Positions 6,969 through 18,500 are shown, numbered from the stretch's first letter. The stretch: 64,000 nt of DNA from Microbispora sp. NBC_01189 (GCF_036010665.1 NZ_CP108581.1:2049501-2113500), one strand, 5' to 3'. Notes: generated by a model from the sequence alone, not told the origin. Numbers and translations: made by a program.

Positions 6969-9335
6969 GTGGCCCCGTGGAGTGAGGAATCGGAGCGGGC
7001 GTTGGGCGTCGAGGCAGGAACCGTGGACGGTCGGAGCGATGCGATACGGGACGCCTCGGAGCCTGACGAAATCTCGCCGGAGGAGTTACCGGCCTCGGGA
7101 GGGTATGCGCCAGGGGCCCAGGTTCTGATCCGTGACGAGTTATGGCTCGTACGCAAGTGCACGCCCACTCATCGTGACGGGTGGATGGTCGAGGTCACCG
7201 GCATCTCTCCATTTGTCCGCGGCATGGACGCCATCTTCTACGACCGGCTGGACGCTGTTCAGAAGCTGGATCCGCGCGAGACCAGACTGGTGCCGGACGA
7301 CTCGCCGAATCACCGCCGGTCCCGGCTCTTCCTCGAAGCGATCATCCGGAAGACATTCCTCCCGCAGACCGAGCACGGACTGGCGCTGGCAGACAACTTC
7401 CTCATGGACCAGCAGATCCACCAGCTGCGGCCGGCAGAACTGGCGCTGTCGATGAAGAACCCACAGCCGCGGATTCTCATCGCGGATGTGGTCGGCCTCG
7501 GCAAGACTCTGGAGATTGGGGTGCTCCTGGCGGAGCTCATCCGGCGTGGCCGTGGCGAGCGAATCCTGGTGGTGACGCCGCAGCACGTGCTGGAGCAGTT
7601 CCAACGTGAGCTGTGGACCAGGTTCGGGATCCCGCTGGTCCGCCTGGACTCGACCGGTATTCAACGAGTGCAGCAGGACATCCCCGCGGGGCGTAACCCG
7701 TTCGCATACTTCAAGCGCGTGATCATCTCAATGGACACGCTGAAGGGCGATGTGTATGCGCACCATCTGGAGCGCACCGACTGGGACGCCGTCGTCATCG
7801 ACGAATCCCACAACCTCGTCAACCGGGGTACCAAGAACAACGCACTCGCTCGCCTGCTGGCACGCAAGACGAACGACGCGCTCGTGCTGGCCTCGGCCAC
7901 CCCACACAACGGCGATGCTGCCTCGTTCGCCGAGCTCGTCAAGATGCTGGACGAGGCGGCGATCGCCAACACGTCCCAGTACGAGGTAGCTGACCTCAGC
8001 CATCTCTACATCCGGCGCACAAAGACCTCACCGGAGGTTCGGGAATCGCTCAAGGGCGCTTGGGCGGATCGCGGCCCATCCAAGCCCATTCATGTTGCGG
8101 CCACCGACAAGGAGCGTGCGATCTTCAAGGAGCTGGCCACGCGGTGGATTCCTGCCGATCCGTCGATGCCATCGGTGAGCAGGCACCAGCTGGTTCCGTA
8201 TCGGTTGCTGAAGTCGTTCCTGTCTTCGCACAGGGCCCTGCTGGAAACAATTAAAACCCGGATCGGGAACCTCGACGATCCGGCAGCCGGCAAGCCCCGG
8301 AACGGTGTGAGGCGACAGACGCGGCCCGACGATCCCGCAGCGCGCGAGGCGGAGCGGGCCGCGCTGGTGAACCTGCGACGCCTCGCCGAGCAGATCGGGG
8401 ACCAGGACTCTGCGAAGCTGGCAGCGCTGGTGGACGAATTACGCAGCATGGGTGTCGGGCCCGGGTCCGATACCCGTGTTGTGGTGTTCTCGGAGAGCAT
8501 CCCCACCTCGAAGTGGCTGGCCGAGACCGTCCCCGCCGCCCTGGGCTTGAAGCGCGTGCCTAGCCCCGACGAGAAGAAGCCCTGGCTGGGATTCGGCGGG
8601 GCTGTCCTGGTTATGCACGGCGAGGCCACCACGGATCAGGAACAGCAGGCCATAGTCGAGAAGTTCGGGCTGCGCGACGACCCCGTACGCATCCTGTTCA
8701 CCGGAGATGTCGCCTCCGAGGGCGTCAACCTGCACCAGCAGTGCAACCTGCTGATCCATTACGACCTGCCGTGGTCCCTGATCCGGATCGAGCAGCGCAA
8801 CGGACGCATCGACCGGTATGGACAGGAACGGCAGCCTGAGTTTCGCGCGCTGATCCTCACCAGCGACATACCGTGGCGCACGGACGAGACGACCGGACAG
8901 CCCCGAAATCTGGATGACCGTCTGGTGGGCGAGAAGCTGCTCAGACGTGAGGAGGAGGCCCACAAGATCGAAGGGTCTGCCGAGGCCGTTACCGGCCTGT
9001 ACCGCGCGAGGGAGGAGGAGGACCGCCTGACACAGGACCTGATCGCGGGCCGTACGGTCGAGGAGTCCATCAAGCGCTCCAAGCAAAGCGGCGCATCCTT
9101 CCTCGCCGGGATTCTCGGTCAGGTGGGTGCGGTCCACGAACACCCTGATGTGGCCCGCGCCGTGGTGCCGACGCTCTTCCGGTCCACAGCCGACTACTTC
9201 GAAGAGGCGCTGCGGCAGGTCTGCCACCCCAATCCCGAGGACATGCTGTCCTTGCGACGCGACGACGATGGCACCATCGCCTTCGAGCCCCCGCGTGACC
9301 TGTTGTACCGGCTCAAGGCGCTCCCCAAGTCATAG
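6969..9335 (+). CDS. drmD: DrmD-like SNF2 helicase, N-terminal 788 residues, ended by premature TAG
   Basis: The frame opens with GTG at 6969 (a GTG at 7023 is also possible). It shows SNF2/SF2 helicase motifs in order: Walker A DVVGLGKT at about 172, DESH box (VVIDESHN) at about 276, motif III SATPHNG at about 310, then the second RecA lobe with DVASEGVNL near 580 and the arginine-finger region QRNGRIDRYGQ near 610. This is the pattern of the DISARM SNF2 protein DrmD, usually about 1000-1100 residues. Here a TAG at 9333-9335 stops translation at 788. The same frame continues open for another 237 codons to 10046, so the gene is split by one nonsense codon. The catalytic lobes are complete; the missing part is the C-terminal accessory region. 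Confidence 0.85.
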   Translation: MAPWSEESERALGVEAGTVDGRSDAIRDASEPDEISPEELPASGGYAPGAQVLIRDELWLVRKCTPTHRDGWMVEVTGISPFVRGMDAIFYDRLDAVQKLDPRETRLVPDDSPNHRRSRLFLEAIIRKTFLPQTEHGLALADNFLMDQQIHQLRPAELALSMKNPQPRILIADVVGLGKTLEIGVLLAELIRRGRGERILVVTPQHVLEQFQRELWTRFGIPLVRLDSTGIQRVQQDIPAGRNPFAYFKRVIISMDTLKGDVYAHHLERTDWDAVVIDESHNLVNRGTKNNALARLLARKTNDALVLASATPHNGDAASFAELVKMLDEAAIANTSQYEVADLSHLYIRRTKTSPEVRESLKGAWADRGPSKPIHVAATDKERAIFKELATRWIPADPSMPSVSRHQLVPYRLLKSFLSSHRALLETIKTRIGNLDDPAAGKPRNGVRRQTRPDDPAAREAERAALVNLRRLAEQIGDQDSAKLAALVDELRSMGVGPGSDTRVVVFSESIPTSKWLAETVPAALGLKRVPSPDEKKPWLGFGGAVLVMHGEATTDQEQQAIVEKFGLRDDPVRILFTGDVASEGVNLHQQCNLLIHYDLPWSLIRIEQRNGRIDRYGQERQPEFRALILTSDIPWRTDETTGQPRNLDDRLVGEKLLRREEEAHKIEGSAEAVTGLYRAREEEDRLTQDLIAGRTVEESIKRSKQSGASFLAGILGQVGAVHEHPDVARAVVPTLFRSTADYFEEALRQVCHPNPEDMLSLRRDDDGTIAFEPPRDLLYRLKALPKS

Positions 9336-10046
9336 CTGGACGAGCAGCAGATCCTGCCGCGCAAGACGCAGCCGGGGCGGATGCGCATCACCTTCTCCAA
9401 GGAACTCGCCGGTGCACGCCTGAAGGCGGCACGAGAGACCACCGCCTCCCAGTGGCCGAACGTTTCGTATGTCACCGACATCCATCCGGTTCTGGACTGG
9501 CTCACAGACAAGGTCCTGGTCGAGGTCGGCCGGCACCAGGCCCCCGTGCTCTCCGCCACCGTGGACGGTCCGACGTACCTGGTACAGGGCATATATTCCA
9601 ACGCACTCGGCAAGCCCACCGTCGTCGAGTGGATGGCTGTCTCCCAGCTCCCTGACGCACCCGTAGTGGAAACGCTGACCGCGGAGGTACTGGAGCGCTA
9701 CGGTGTCGGTCCGAATATGCCCGGCCGCGCGACTCCCCGGGATCTGCCCGGCCTCCGCGCGCTGGTGCCGGATGCGATCGATGCCGCACAGCGGCACCTG
9801 GTCGCTCTCGAAGTCGAGTACCGCAAGCAGATCGACGCGACCCTCGCTCCCTACCGCCAACGGGTCGCGGAGTGGAGGCAGGAAGCGCTGTTCGCCAGTT
9901 CCCGCCCCAAAGAAGCAGAGCTGGACCAGACGGCCAGGCGGCGGCTGCAACTGATCAAGTCACTGGAGACGGTGGGCGAGCCGATGCTGCGCCTGCTGGC
10001 TGTGCTCGAGCCGCACACTGTCGCCGAAGGAGGTAGCACACGATGA
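9336..10046 (+). pseudogene. drmD: C-terminal remainder of the DrmD-like helicase, detached by the TAG
   Basis: Reading on in the same frame after the TAG gives 236 residues that belong to the helicase C-terminus. They start LDEQQILPRK, include a charged coiled-coil-like segment (EVEYRKQIDATLAPYRQRV), and end in a TGA that overlaps the methylase ATG (ATGA). Re-initiation at the ATG of 9381 would give a 221-aa protein, but I see no clear ribosome site there. The preserved frame and the intact ATGA junction show the split is recent, or that readthrough or internal re-initiation keeps both parts. Confidence 0.7.
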
Positions 10047-13000
10047 GCACCGACTTCGCCTCCTTCACCAACCGCGGCGAGTACTTCTCCGCGCACTATT
10101 TTGCCGAACAACTCGGCAGCGACCTGAAGAAGGGCTTGTTCGCCACCTGGACTTCGCGCGAGGGCGATGAGAATGACCCGCGCAGGACCCCGCGGGAACT
10201 GCTACGCACCCTTCGCGCCCCGTACCTCACAGAGAAGCTGCGCAGCTACTTCGCCGAGACCACCCAGGCTGACGCTGAGGGTGAAGCCCGCCTCGCCACG
10301 CACAACAACCCGGAGTGGATCAAGCGGCTCGCAGAGTGGCACCAGATGGTCCTGCGTGCCCTGGGCTACGAAACCACCTCGGCTGAACTCACCGTGCACC
10401 GCGCCGGCCGCGACCACACCCTCACCGTTGCCTATCACGGACACGGCATCATCGCCCTCGACTGCGGCTGGGCCGCTGTCAATGACTCTGCCCTCAACGC
10501 CGATGGCGCCGGGCGACTGCTGTCGCCCTTGCGTGTGAGCGCGAGCGAGTCATACGAAACGGGCGCGGCTCTGGCCTCCTGGCTCTTTCAGAGCGAACTC
10601 GGCGAAGTAGGCGGCCCACACCCACGCTTCATCCTGCTGCTGTGCGGTGGTGTGATCCTGCTCGCCGACCGCCACGCCTGGAGCGAAGGTCGCTACCTCG
10701 CGGCTAATCTCGACGCCGCGCTGGAGCGCAACGACCGCACTCATCAAGGCGAGCTCGCCACCATCGCCGCCTTGTTCAGCCTCGACATGCTCCGCCCCGG
10801 CGAGAACAACCAGAGCCGCGCAATCGATGCCTTGCTCAAGTCCTCCAGCGACAACGCGGTCGGCGTCTCCAGCGAACTGCGCTACGGCTTACAGCGCTCG
10901 GTGGAGATCATCGCCAACGAAGTCCTTCGCCGGATGGCCGAGCCGGCGAACAACGTCACCCCCGCCGACATCGAAAGCCCCAAGATTCCCTTCGCCCGGG
11001 AACTCACTCGCGAAGCGCTGCGCTACCTCTACCGCATCCTGTTCCTGCTCTACGCGGAAGCTCGTCCCGAGCTGGGCATCCTCCCCGCCGACGATGGATC
11101 GTACGAGGCCGGCTACTCCATGGCTCGCCTCAGGGAGCTCGTGGAGCGCGATGAAGAACTCGTCGAGGAGGAGGCCAAGAACGGTTTCCATCTCTACGCG
11201 TCCCTAGACGTCCTGTTTAACAAGGTCAACTTCGGCCACCGGGAGTACGGCACCGAACCTGACGACGATCAGCCCAGTGACGACGAGGAGACGCGTAAGG
11301 CCAAGGCCGCCCGCCGTAGCGAGGACCGCGGCCTGCGCTTCGAACCGCTGCGCAGCGAACTCTTCGAACCGACCGCCATCCGCCTCATCGGTACCGGCGT
11401 CCTGGACCCGCGCAGCGATGAGGACGACGAGCCGCGCTGGCACGACCTGCGCCTGCGCAACGAGGCCCTCCACGAAGTGCTGCGACTCCTCACTATGAAG
11501 AAGGGCAGGCGCGGCGAACGCGGCGGCTTCATCTCCTACCGCAATCTCGGCATCAACCAACTCGGCGCCGTCTATGAGGGGTTGATGTCCTACACCGGCA
11601 TCATCGCCGACGAAGAGCTGTGCGAGGTGGCCAAGGGCGGCGACCCGGAGCAGGGCTCCTGGCTCATCCCATCGCGCAAGCAGAACCAGTACCCGGACAA
11701 TACCCTCGTCCACTACGACGAGGCCGACGCTCGCAAGGGCCTGCGCGGACCCAAGAAGTACGACCGGGGCTCCTTCGTCTACCGGCTCGCGGGCCGCGAC
11801 CGGGAAACGTCCGCCTCGTACTACACCCCTGAATCACTGACCAAGGTCACCGTCGAGCTCACCCTCAAGAACCGCCTCGACCAGGAGCGCGACGAGAACG
11901 GAAAAGTGATCAAGACGCGGGCCTCCGAGCTGCTGAAGTACAAGATCTGCGAGCCGGCGCTCGGCTCGGGCGCGTTTCTCAACGAGGCCATCAACCAAGT
12001 CGCCGATGAATACCTACGGCGTCGCCAGGAAGAGCTCGACATCACCATCCCGACGGCCGACGCGATTACCGAGAAGCAGAAAGCCAAGGCGTACATCGCA
12101 TTGCACAACGCCTATGGTGTCGACCTCAACGCCACCGGCGTCGAGCTGGCAGAAGTGTCGCTCTGGCTCAACACCATGCACCCGGGCATGCGCGCCCCGT
12201 GGTTCGGCCTGCATCTGCGCCGCGGCAACTCCCTTATCGGCGCTCGCCGCGCGGTCTACTCGGGAGATGACGTCACCGGCATCGAGAAGGCATGGCTGAA
12301 GGCCAAGGGCGCGCTGGCACCGACGCCGCTTCCCTTCCTCAAGGACGGCGAGCCACAGCCGCTGCCCGACGACGCGGTGCACCAGTTCCTGTTGCCGAAT
12401 CCGGGCTGGGCTGCGGTCGTGGGCTCAGAAGAAGCGAAGGAACTCGCCAAGGAAGGCGTGGAACAGCTCGCCGCCTGGAAGAAGGGGATCCTCCAGCGCC
12501 CCCAGCGCAGCACCGCACACCTCAACAAGGACGGCAGCCCCAAGCTCGACCCGAGGACCAAGCAGCCGAAGCGGGAAGCGCCCTCGCAGTTCACACGGTT
12601 GCGGGACGCCGCCCGGAAGGTCGAGTTCCTCTGGTCGGCCGTCGTCAAGCGCATGCAACTCTCCGAGAGGGAGATCGCACGCCGGATCGATGTCTGGCAG
12701 GCCGATCCCGCGGATCCCGAGTACGCCTTCCTCCAGCGCCCCGACCAGGCGGTGCCGAAGGAAAAAGTCTTGGAAGACCTCTTCAACGCCGTTGACACTC
12801 CGTACTGGCGGTTGAAGACGGTCATGGACGCCTGGTGCGCCTTGTGGTTCTGGCCGGTCGACAAGGCCGGGCTGCTGGACGGGACCGACGGCGAGTACGA
12901 GGCGCACAGCCTGGTCAGCGACGCCGAGGAGCTCCACGAGGCCCTCGGCGGGATGCCCCTGACCGGGAAGGAGCCCGAGCCCCAGGACGCTCCAGAGCCG

Positions 13001-15556
13001 CTGGTTAGCCCGGCGCCGAAGCCCGCGCCGCGGTTCGTTGAGGCGGTGGCCCTGTTCGCAGTGGGGCCGGAACAGGCCACCATCTGGGAGCTGGAGTCGA
13101 CCGCGGATGACGACGTGGTCGTGGAGTTCAAGAAGGTCGGGCGTAAGGAGCCGAAGAAGGCGGCGAAGCCGAAGACGCCGCAAAAGCGCCGGATCGTCCC
13201 GCTCAAGGACCTTGACGACTGGCTGGAGTTCCTGGAGGCCATGCTAGGTACGGCCGAGGTGCCAGAAGGAACCCTCCTCGACGCCTCCAAGAGCCTCGAT
13301 GAACTAAAGGAGCTCGAAGAGACGATTCCCCATTTCATGGGAATGGACTTCGGCAATCCGGAGGACCGGTTCCCGTGGCTCCGGATGGTGCGCGACATCG
13401 CGAAGGAACAGGGCTTCCTGCACTGGGAGCTGGAGTTCGCGCTCGTCTTTGCGAGTGGCGGTGGCTTCGATCTCCAGGTGGGTAACCCACCGTGGGTGCG
13501 GCCGGAGTGGTCAGAGAATGATGTGCTGGCGGAGCATGATGCGCGGTTTGGGTTGGGGGTGCTCTCAGAATCAGATAGGCAGACGCAGAGGTCGCTGCTG
13601 CTCGCGGACCCGACGATCATTCGATTTGTCGTAAATGAAATCATGCAGGTCTCTGCAACAAGGAGCTTCCTGGGATCGAAAACAACATACCCACTACTCG
13701 AAGGGCTCCGCCCGGATCTGTACCGAGGTTTCATGTGTCGGGTCTGGGAGCATGCCGCGAGTGACGGTATTGCTGGCCTTGTGCACCCGGTGTCGCACTT
13801 CGAAGGTGTAAAGGAAGGGCGTCTCAGGGCTGCCGCATACCATCGGCTGAGAATCCATGGCCACTTTGTCAATGGCGGGAATTGGGCCTTCGCTGCTCCG
13901 GTAAGTCGAACTAAAGAGTTCGGTGCGCACATCTACGGACCGACTGTGAAGGATATCAACTTCCTTCATCTCAGTCATCTATATACTGCACAAGTGCTTA
14001 CGGAATCTTTGATGCATGACGGTAAAGGTGAGGCGCCTGGCATCAAGTTCCGCGGTGACTGGGATGTGCGGCCACACCGCAAGCGCATCGTCCGAGTTAC
14101 CCCAGCGGTGTTGGCTCAATGGAGGGCACTAGGAGGGAGTGTTGGAACGCCCGTAGAGGAGACTCCAATTAGATATCCCGTCTCATCGGCGGAGAACGCT
14201 GCGCTAGGCGCACTCTCTGAAGTCAAGGTTCGCTTGGCGGAGCGGTCGATTCAGATCTCTTCGGGTTTCAATGAGACCTGGGCGGTGACTCGAGACGGTC
14301 TCATCGAGGAGCGGACGACAGATCCAGGGCAATGGGCCGAGGTGATCCTGAAGGGGCCGCAGTTCGGTGTAGCTACACCTTTGGCGAAGCAGCCGCCAAA
14401 CATGAAGAACAGCGATCGCCCATGGGATCTCGTGGATCTTCCTGACGACGCTGTGCCTCCGACGATTTACACGCGACTTGCTGACAAGCGAAAGTTTCGC
14501 GCGACGCAAGACCGATGGCTCGATCATGAACTACTCGCCGAATTGCATGCTCTTACGCGCGAAGAACTGGCGCAACGATACGCATATGATGAGAAGGTGA
14601 TCGCTGTCGCGACTGGTCGCGCAGCAAACGGCGCAGCAGTCACCCTACCTGATGAAGATAAGTATCGTGAAATGCTAGTGGGTCTTGCGGTGCGGCCGTA
14701 CAGCGATTTCTACAGGCTTACGTGGCGTAGGCGGCTTGCGGATAATGGGGAGCGCATGCTATTCGCATCATTGATGCCGCCAGGCCCAACGCATATCGAT
14801 GGCGTTCATTCGGCAATCCTTAGGTCGGTTAATGAAACCGCCCTCGTCGCCGGCTTTTGGGCTTCGCTGCCCATCGACTATTTCCTGCGAGTCACGGGCC
14901 GTTCGGACCTCCGTGTGTCAGAGGCGGATTCCATGCCAGCGGCACTCCCGTCACACCCGCTCGCCTCTCCGCTTCTACTGCGTATCTTGCGCCTTAACTG
15001 CATTACTCATGCCTACGCCCCGCTATGGGGCAAGTTGTACAACGAAATCTGGCCGAGTTCCGAAGGTTGGGCACACGAGTGGCCCGATCTCCCTCGGCTC
15101 GGCGCCGTAACACGGGAATGGTCCCGGGAGACCCCTCTCCGCACCGAGTACGCCCGGAGGGCGGCTTTGGTGGAGATTGATGCCCTTGTCGCTGTGTGGC
15201 TCGGGGTTGACGCAGAGGGATTGGTCGCGGCGTACCGATCTCGCTACGGCGTCATGGCGGACTATGAGGCAGATATGTGGTTTGACGCGGCCGGGAACAG
15301 AATCACTAGGAGGTTCGAGGTATTCGGTAACCGGCAAGCAGTAAGCGGCCGCAAGAAGACGTTTGAGGAACTCCGGGCTCACCTCGACGACGCCGCAGGA
15401 AATACACCTCCCCCGGAAGGGTTTGTGGCTCCCTTCTTCAAGGTGGACCGCGAAGCGGAAATGCGCGAAGCACATGCCGTCTTCCAGAAGCGGCTCGATG
15501 AAGCGATCGCTCGTGGCGAGTGGGATCCCGTCAAACAGGAGGTGCCGAAGCCGTGA
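10043..15556 (+). CDS. drmMI: Large N6-adenine DNA methylase of Eco57I/PglX/DrmMI type
   Basis: 1837 residues, starting at an ATG that overlaps the previous stop (ATGA), with GGAGG eight to ten bases upstream. SAM-binding motif I reads EPALGSGAF at about 636, and the following YGVDLNATGVELAEVSLW matches motif II/III of gamma-type adenine methylases. Catalytic motif IV is NPPW (about 1149) in place of the commoner NPPY, which still preserves the aromatic residue. The N-terminal 600 residues resemble type IIG/PglX helical regions without a visible nuclease motif; the C-terminal 650 should hold the target-recognition domain. From about 13.5 to 15.1 kb the codons are clearly AT-richer than elsewhere. 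Position after DrmD suggests DrmMI of class I DISARM. The likely role is methylating host DNA as the self mark. Confidence 0.85.
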   Translation: MSTDFASFTNRGEYFSAHYFAEQLGSDLKKGLFATWTSREGDENDPRRTPRELLRTLRAPYLTEKLRSYFAETTQADAEGEARLATHNNPEWIKRLAEWHQMVLRALGYETTSAELTVHRAGRDHTLTVAYHGHGIIALDCGWAAVNDSALNADGAGRLLSPLRVSASESYETGAALASWLFQSELGEVGGPHPRFILLLCGGVILLADRHAWSEGRYLAANLDAALERNDRTHQGELATIAALFSLDMLRPGENNQSRAIDALLKSSSDNAVGVSSELRYGLQRSVEIIANEVLRRMAEPANNVTPADIESPKIPFARELTREALRYLYRILFLLYAEARPELGILPADDGSYEAGYSMARLRELVERDEELVEEEAKNGFHLYASLDVLFNKVNFGHREYGTEPDDDQPSDDEETRKAKAARRSEDRGLRFEPLRSELFEPTAIRLIGTGVLDPRSDEDDEPRWHDLRLRNEALHEVLRLLTMKKGRRGERGGFISYRNLGINQLGAVYEGLMSYTGIIADEELCEVAKGGDPEQGSWLIPSRKQNQYPDNTLVHYDEADARKGLRGPKKYDRGSFVYRLAGRDRETSASYYTPESLTKVTVELTLKNRLDQERDENGKVIKTRASELLKYKICEPALGSGAFLNEAINQVADEYLRRRQEELDITIPTADAITEKQKAKAYIALHNAYGVDLNATGVELAEVSLWLNTMHPGMRAPWFGLHLRRGNSLIGARRAVYSGDDVTGIEKAWLKAKGALAPTPLPFLKDGEPQPLPDDAVHQFLLPNPGWAAVVGSEEAKELAKEGVEQLAAWKKGILQRPQRSTAHLNKDGSPKLDPRTKQPKREAPSQFTRLRDAARKVEFLWSAVVKRMQLSEREIARRIDVWQADPADPEYAFLQRPDQAVPKEKVLEDLFNAVDTPYWRLKTVMDAWCALWFWPVDKAGLLDGTDGEYEAHSLVSDAEELHEALGGMPLTGKEPEPQDAPEPLVSPAPKPAPRFVEAVALFAVGPEQATIWELESTADDDVVVEFKKVGRKEPKKAAKPKTPQKRRIVPLKDLDDWLEFLEAMLGTAEVPEGTLLDASKSLDELKELEETIPHFMGMDFGNPEDRFPWLRMVRDIAKEQGFLHWELEFALVFASGGGFDLQVGNPPWVRPEWSENDVLAEHDARFGLGVLSESDRQTQRSLLLADPTIIRFVVNEIMQVSATRSFLGSKTTYPLLEGLRPDLYRGFMCRVWEHAASDGIAGLVHPVSHFEGVKEGRLRAAAYHRLRIHGHFVNGGNWAFAAPVSRTKEFGAHIYGPTVKDINFLHLSHLYTAQVLTESLMHDGKGEAPGIKFRGDWDVRPHRKRIVRVTPAVLAQWRALGGSVGTPVEETPIRYPVSSAENAALGALSEVKVRLAERSIQISSGFNETWAVTRDGLIEERTTDPGQWAEVILKGPQFGVATPLAKQPPNMKNSDRPWDLVDLPDDAVPPTIYTRLADKRKFRATQDRWLDHELLAELHALTREELAQRYAYDEKVIAVATGRAANGAAVTLPDEDKYREMLVGLAVRPYSDFYRLTWRRRLADNGERMLFASLMPPGPTHIDGVHSAILRSVNETALVAGFWASLPIDYFLRVTGRSDLRVSEADSMPAALPSHPLASPLLLRILRLNCITHAYAPLWGKLYNEIWPSSEGWAHEWPDLPRLGAVTREWSRETPLRTEYARRAALVEIDALVAVWLGVDAEGLVAAYRSRYGVMADYEADMWFDAAGNRITRRFEVFGNRQAVSGRKKTFEELRAHLDDAAGNTPPPEGFVAPFFKVDREAEMREAHAVFQKRLDEAIARGEWDPVKQEVPKP

Positions 15557-18500
15557 GGCCAACGCTTCAGGCGCGGGCGCTCAAGGAGAGCCTGCTGCAG
15601 TACCTGTCGACGACGTATGCGCTCAGCGACGAGGGCGCGCGCGAGGCGCTGCACCGGTTCCTCGGGGACGAGTCATCAGGGATGTTCCGCGGGCCGTATC
15701 TGCGGATCCACACTCCCTTCACGGCTGCGGGCGAGGAGTGGCGCGAGCATCTGGAGTGGCAGCGTGCGGGGTTCGCGCCCTATGCACACCAAGCGGTGGC
15801 GTTCGCGCGGCTGACGTCCGCAAACGGGCACACACCGCAGCCGACTATCGTCACCACAGGCACGGGTTCAGGCAAGACCGAATCGTTCCTCTACCCGGTG
15901 CTCGATCACTGCCGCCGCGAGCGGAGGGCGGGGAAAGCCGGCGTCAAGGCGGTGTTCCTGTACCCAATGAACGCGCTCGCGACCGACCAGGCACAGCGCA
16001 TCAACGACCTGCTCAAGGAGAACGACGATCTGGGCAGGCTGCGGGCGGGGCTCTACATCGGGGACCGGGCGGCGACGCAGTACGAAAAGGTGCATACACG
16101 GCGTTCGGACATGCAGTTGTCGCCGCCGGACATCCTGATCACCAACTACAAGATGCTGGACTTGTTGCTGCAACGCGAGGACGACGCTCCGCTTTGGCGG
16201 GAGTCGGACATCCGATACGTCGTGGTGGACGAGTTTCACACGTACGACGGAGCGCAGGGCACTGACGTGGCGATGCTGCTGCGGCGGCTCGCGTCCGCGG
16301 TCGGAGCGTCCGAGAAGGGACGTCCGCTGGGGCGCATCTGCCCGGTGGCGACGTCGGCGACGCTCGCGTCGGGGGCGGGCGACGGCGAGATGGCCCGCCT
16401 GCTGCAGGTGGCGACCGACGTCTTCGGCACGGAGTTCACCGCGGAGTCGATCGTCGGGGAGAACCGACTGTCGGTGGAGGAGTTCATCCCGCTCACCGAA
16501 GTGACGATGCAGCGGCTCCCGACACCGGACGAGCTGCTCGCGCTGCCCGATCCCGCGTCCGACAAAGAGGCGCTGCTCGACCTCATTGAGGCGGTGACCG
16601 GAGTCCGTGATGACCATCCGTTTCAGTTGGGGCGAAAGCTGAAACGGCACCTCTTCACCCGAGCGGTGATGCAGGCGCTGGACGGTGAGTTGAAGACTGG
16701 CGCCGAGGTGCTTGACATCATGTGGCGGGCGGGAGCGGCCGGTTGGGCGGAGGCCGTAGCACGGCAGCCGGAGAAGGCCGCGGAGGCGCTGGCCCGGTTC
16801 GTGGCATTGCTGTCGCACGCACGTGACCCCCAGTCTCCGCCGAGTGAGCCGCGCCCGCTCGTCCATGTCGAGGTGCACCAGTGGGCGCGTTCGGTGTCCC
16901 GGCTGCTGCGGGGTGTGCTTCCGTGGCCGAAGGCGGAGTTTCGCTGGGACGTGGCCGGCATAGCGGATGCGAGCGTTGCGGACAGCGAGCGCACGGTGCC
17001 GGTGACGACGGCCACGTCGGCGCAGAACGCCAATCTTTTCCTGCCGGCCGTGTACTGCCGGGACTGCGGCCGGTCGGGCTGGGCGGTTTTCTCTCCGGAG
17101 AGCGACGACCACGAGGTGCAGTTCGACACTTTCAAGATCCGGCGCGCCTCGCTCGGGCAGGACAAGGCCCGGGTACGGAACCTGATCGCGGCGACCGATC
17201 GTGAGGCGCGCGAAGGCTCCGGAGTAGGGCCGGCGTCGGTCGGCGGCCGGGGTGTCAGCGGCACCTCGGCGACGCAGGGCGGCGGCTTGCTCATGGTGCT
17301 GGATGGCGCGCGCAAGCGGCTGCGGTTACCCGATCCGCTTAACGACTACGACAGGGAGAGCGGGGAGCCACGGCTGACGGCTCGCGATTCCGCGTTCGTA
17401 CTCGTTTACTTCGGCGGCACGGTTGCGAACACCGCGGCCCGGGAGGACTGGTGCCCGGCGTGTGGCGAGCGCAATGCGATTCGCTACCTGGGCACCGGCT
17501 CCGCCGCTATGGCCGCGGCGTCGATCACACAGCTGTTCACGGGCGGGGAGCTCGACAAGAAGCGGCGCGAGAACAAGACACTCATGTTCAACGACTCGGT
17601 GCAGGACGCCGCGCACCGGGCCGGGTTCGTCGCCAACCGCTCTTACACTTTCTCGCTGCGCGCCCTGCTGGCCAAACATCTGCGCCACGACGAGCCGACG
17701 GCGCTCAATGATCTCATCGCGGACGTGGTCGAGGCCACAACGGACAAGGACACCCTCGCTGCGGTGGTGCCGCCGGATCTGCACGTCTATAAGGGAGTTG
17801 ACCGGCTGCTGTCCGGGCAGGGGCGTGGCGGCGACATTGCGACGTGGCGGCTGATCGGGCAGCGCCTCGCGTTCGAGACCCTGATGGAGTTCGGATTCCG
17901 CTCCCGCAACGGCCGCACCCTGGAGCTGACCAGGACCGCCGCCTCGCAGGTGCGTATTGAGGACCCGGCGGCTGTGGTGGCACTGGTGAAGCGGGTCCAC
18001 GAAGAGTGCGTCCGCGACAGAGTGCCACTGATCGCCCAGGACGACGCCCGATACCTGGCGTTCGTACGGATCTTCCTTGAGCGGCTCCGCACCCGGGGCG
18101 CGGTTGCCCACAAGTGGCTGAGCAGGTACGTGGACGATGGGGGAACCAACCGCTACTACATCTGGGGCGGGCGTGCGCGGGGCATGCGGGCCTTCCCTAA
18201 GGGGATCGCGGCGCCGGTCTTCCTGCTGAGCCGGAGCAAGGACAGCAGCGACTTCGATTTCGCCACTGGTCGGCTCTCCTGGCATGAGCGGTGGGCCGGA
18301 CGCTGCCTGGGGTTGCCGCGGGAGATGTCGCCGGAGTTCTGGTCCAAGCTGCTGCCCGAACTCGCCGCGCTGGGGCTGCTGTCGGTGCGAACACCCCGCG
18401 ACACCTCGCTGCGCGTCTACGGCCTGAAGCCGGGCAATATCGAGGCCCAACTGCTGGACGATACTCAGGTGCGGCACGCGTATGTGCGCTGCCCCGTGTG

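Noticed and set aside
12256..13932. 558-aa minus-strand Ser-rich frame
   Set aside because: It is antisense to the methylase and of low-complexity composition with no domain.
15363..16265. 300-aa plus-strand frame across the methylase/helicase junction
   Set aside because: It runs out of frame with both genes, which have a clear GTGA overlap at 15553-15556.
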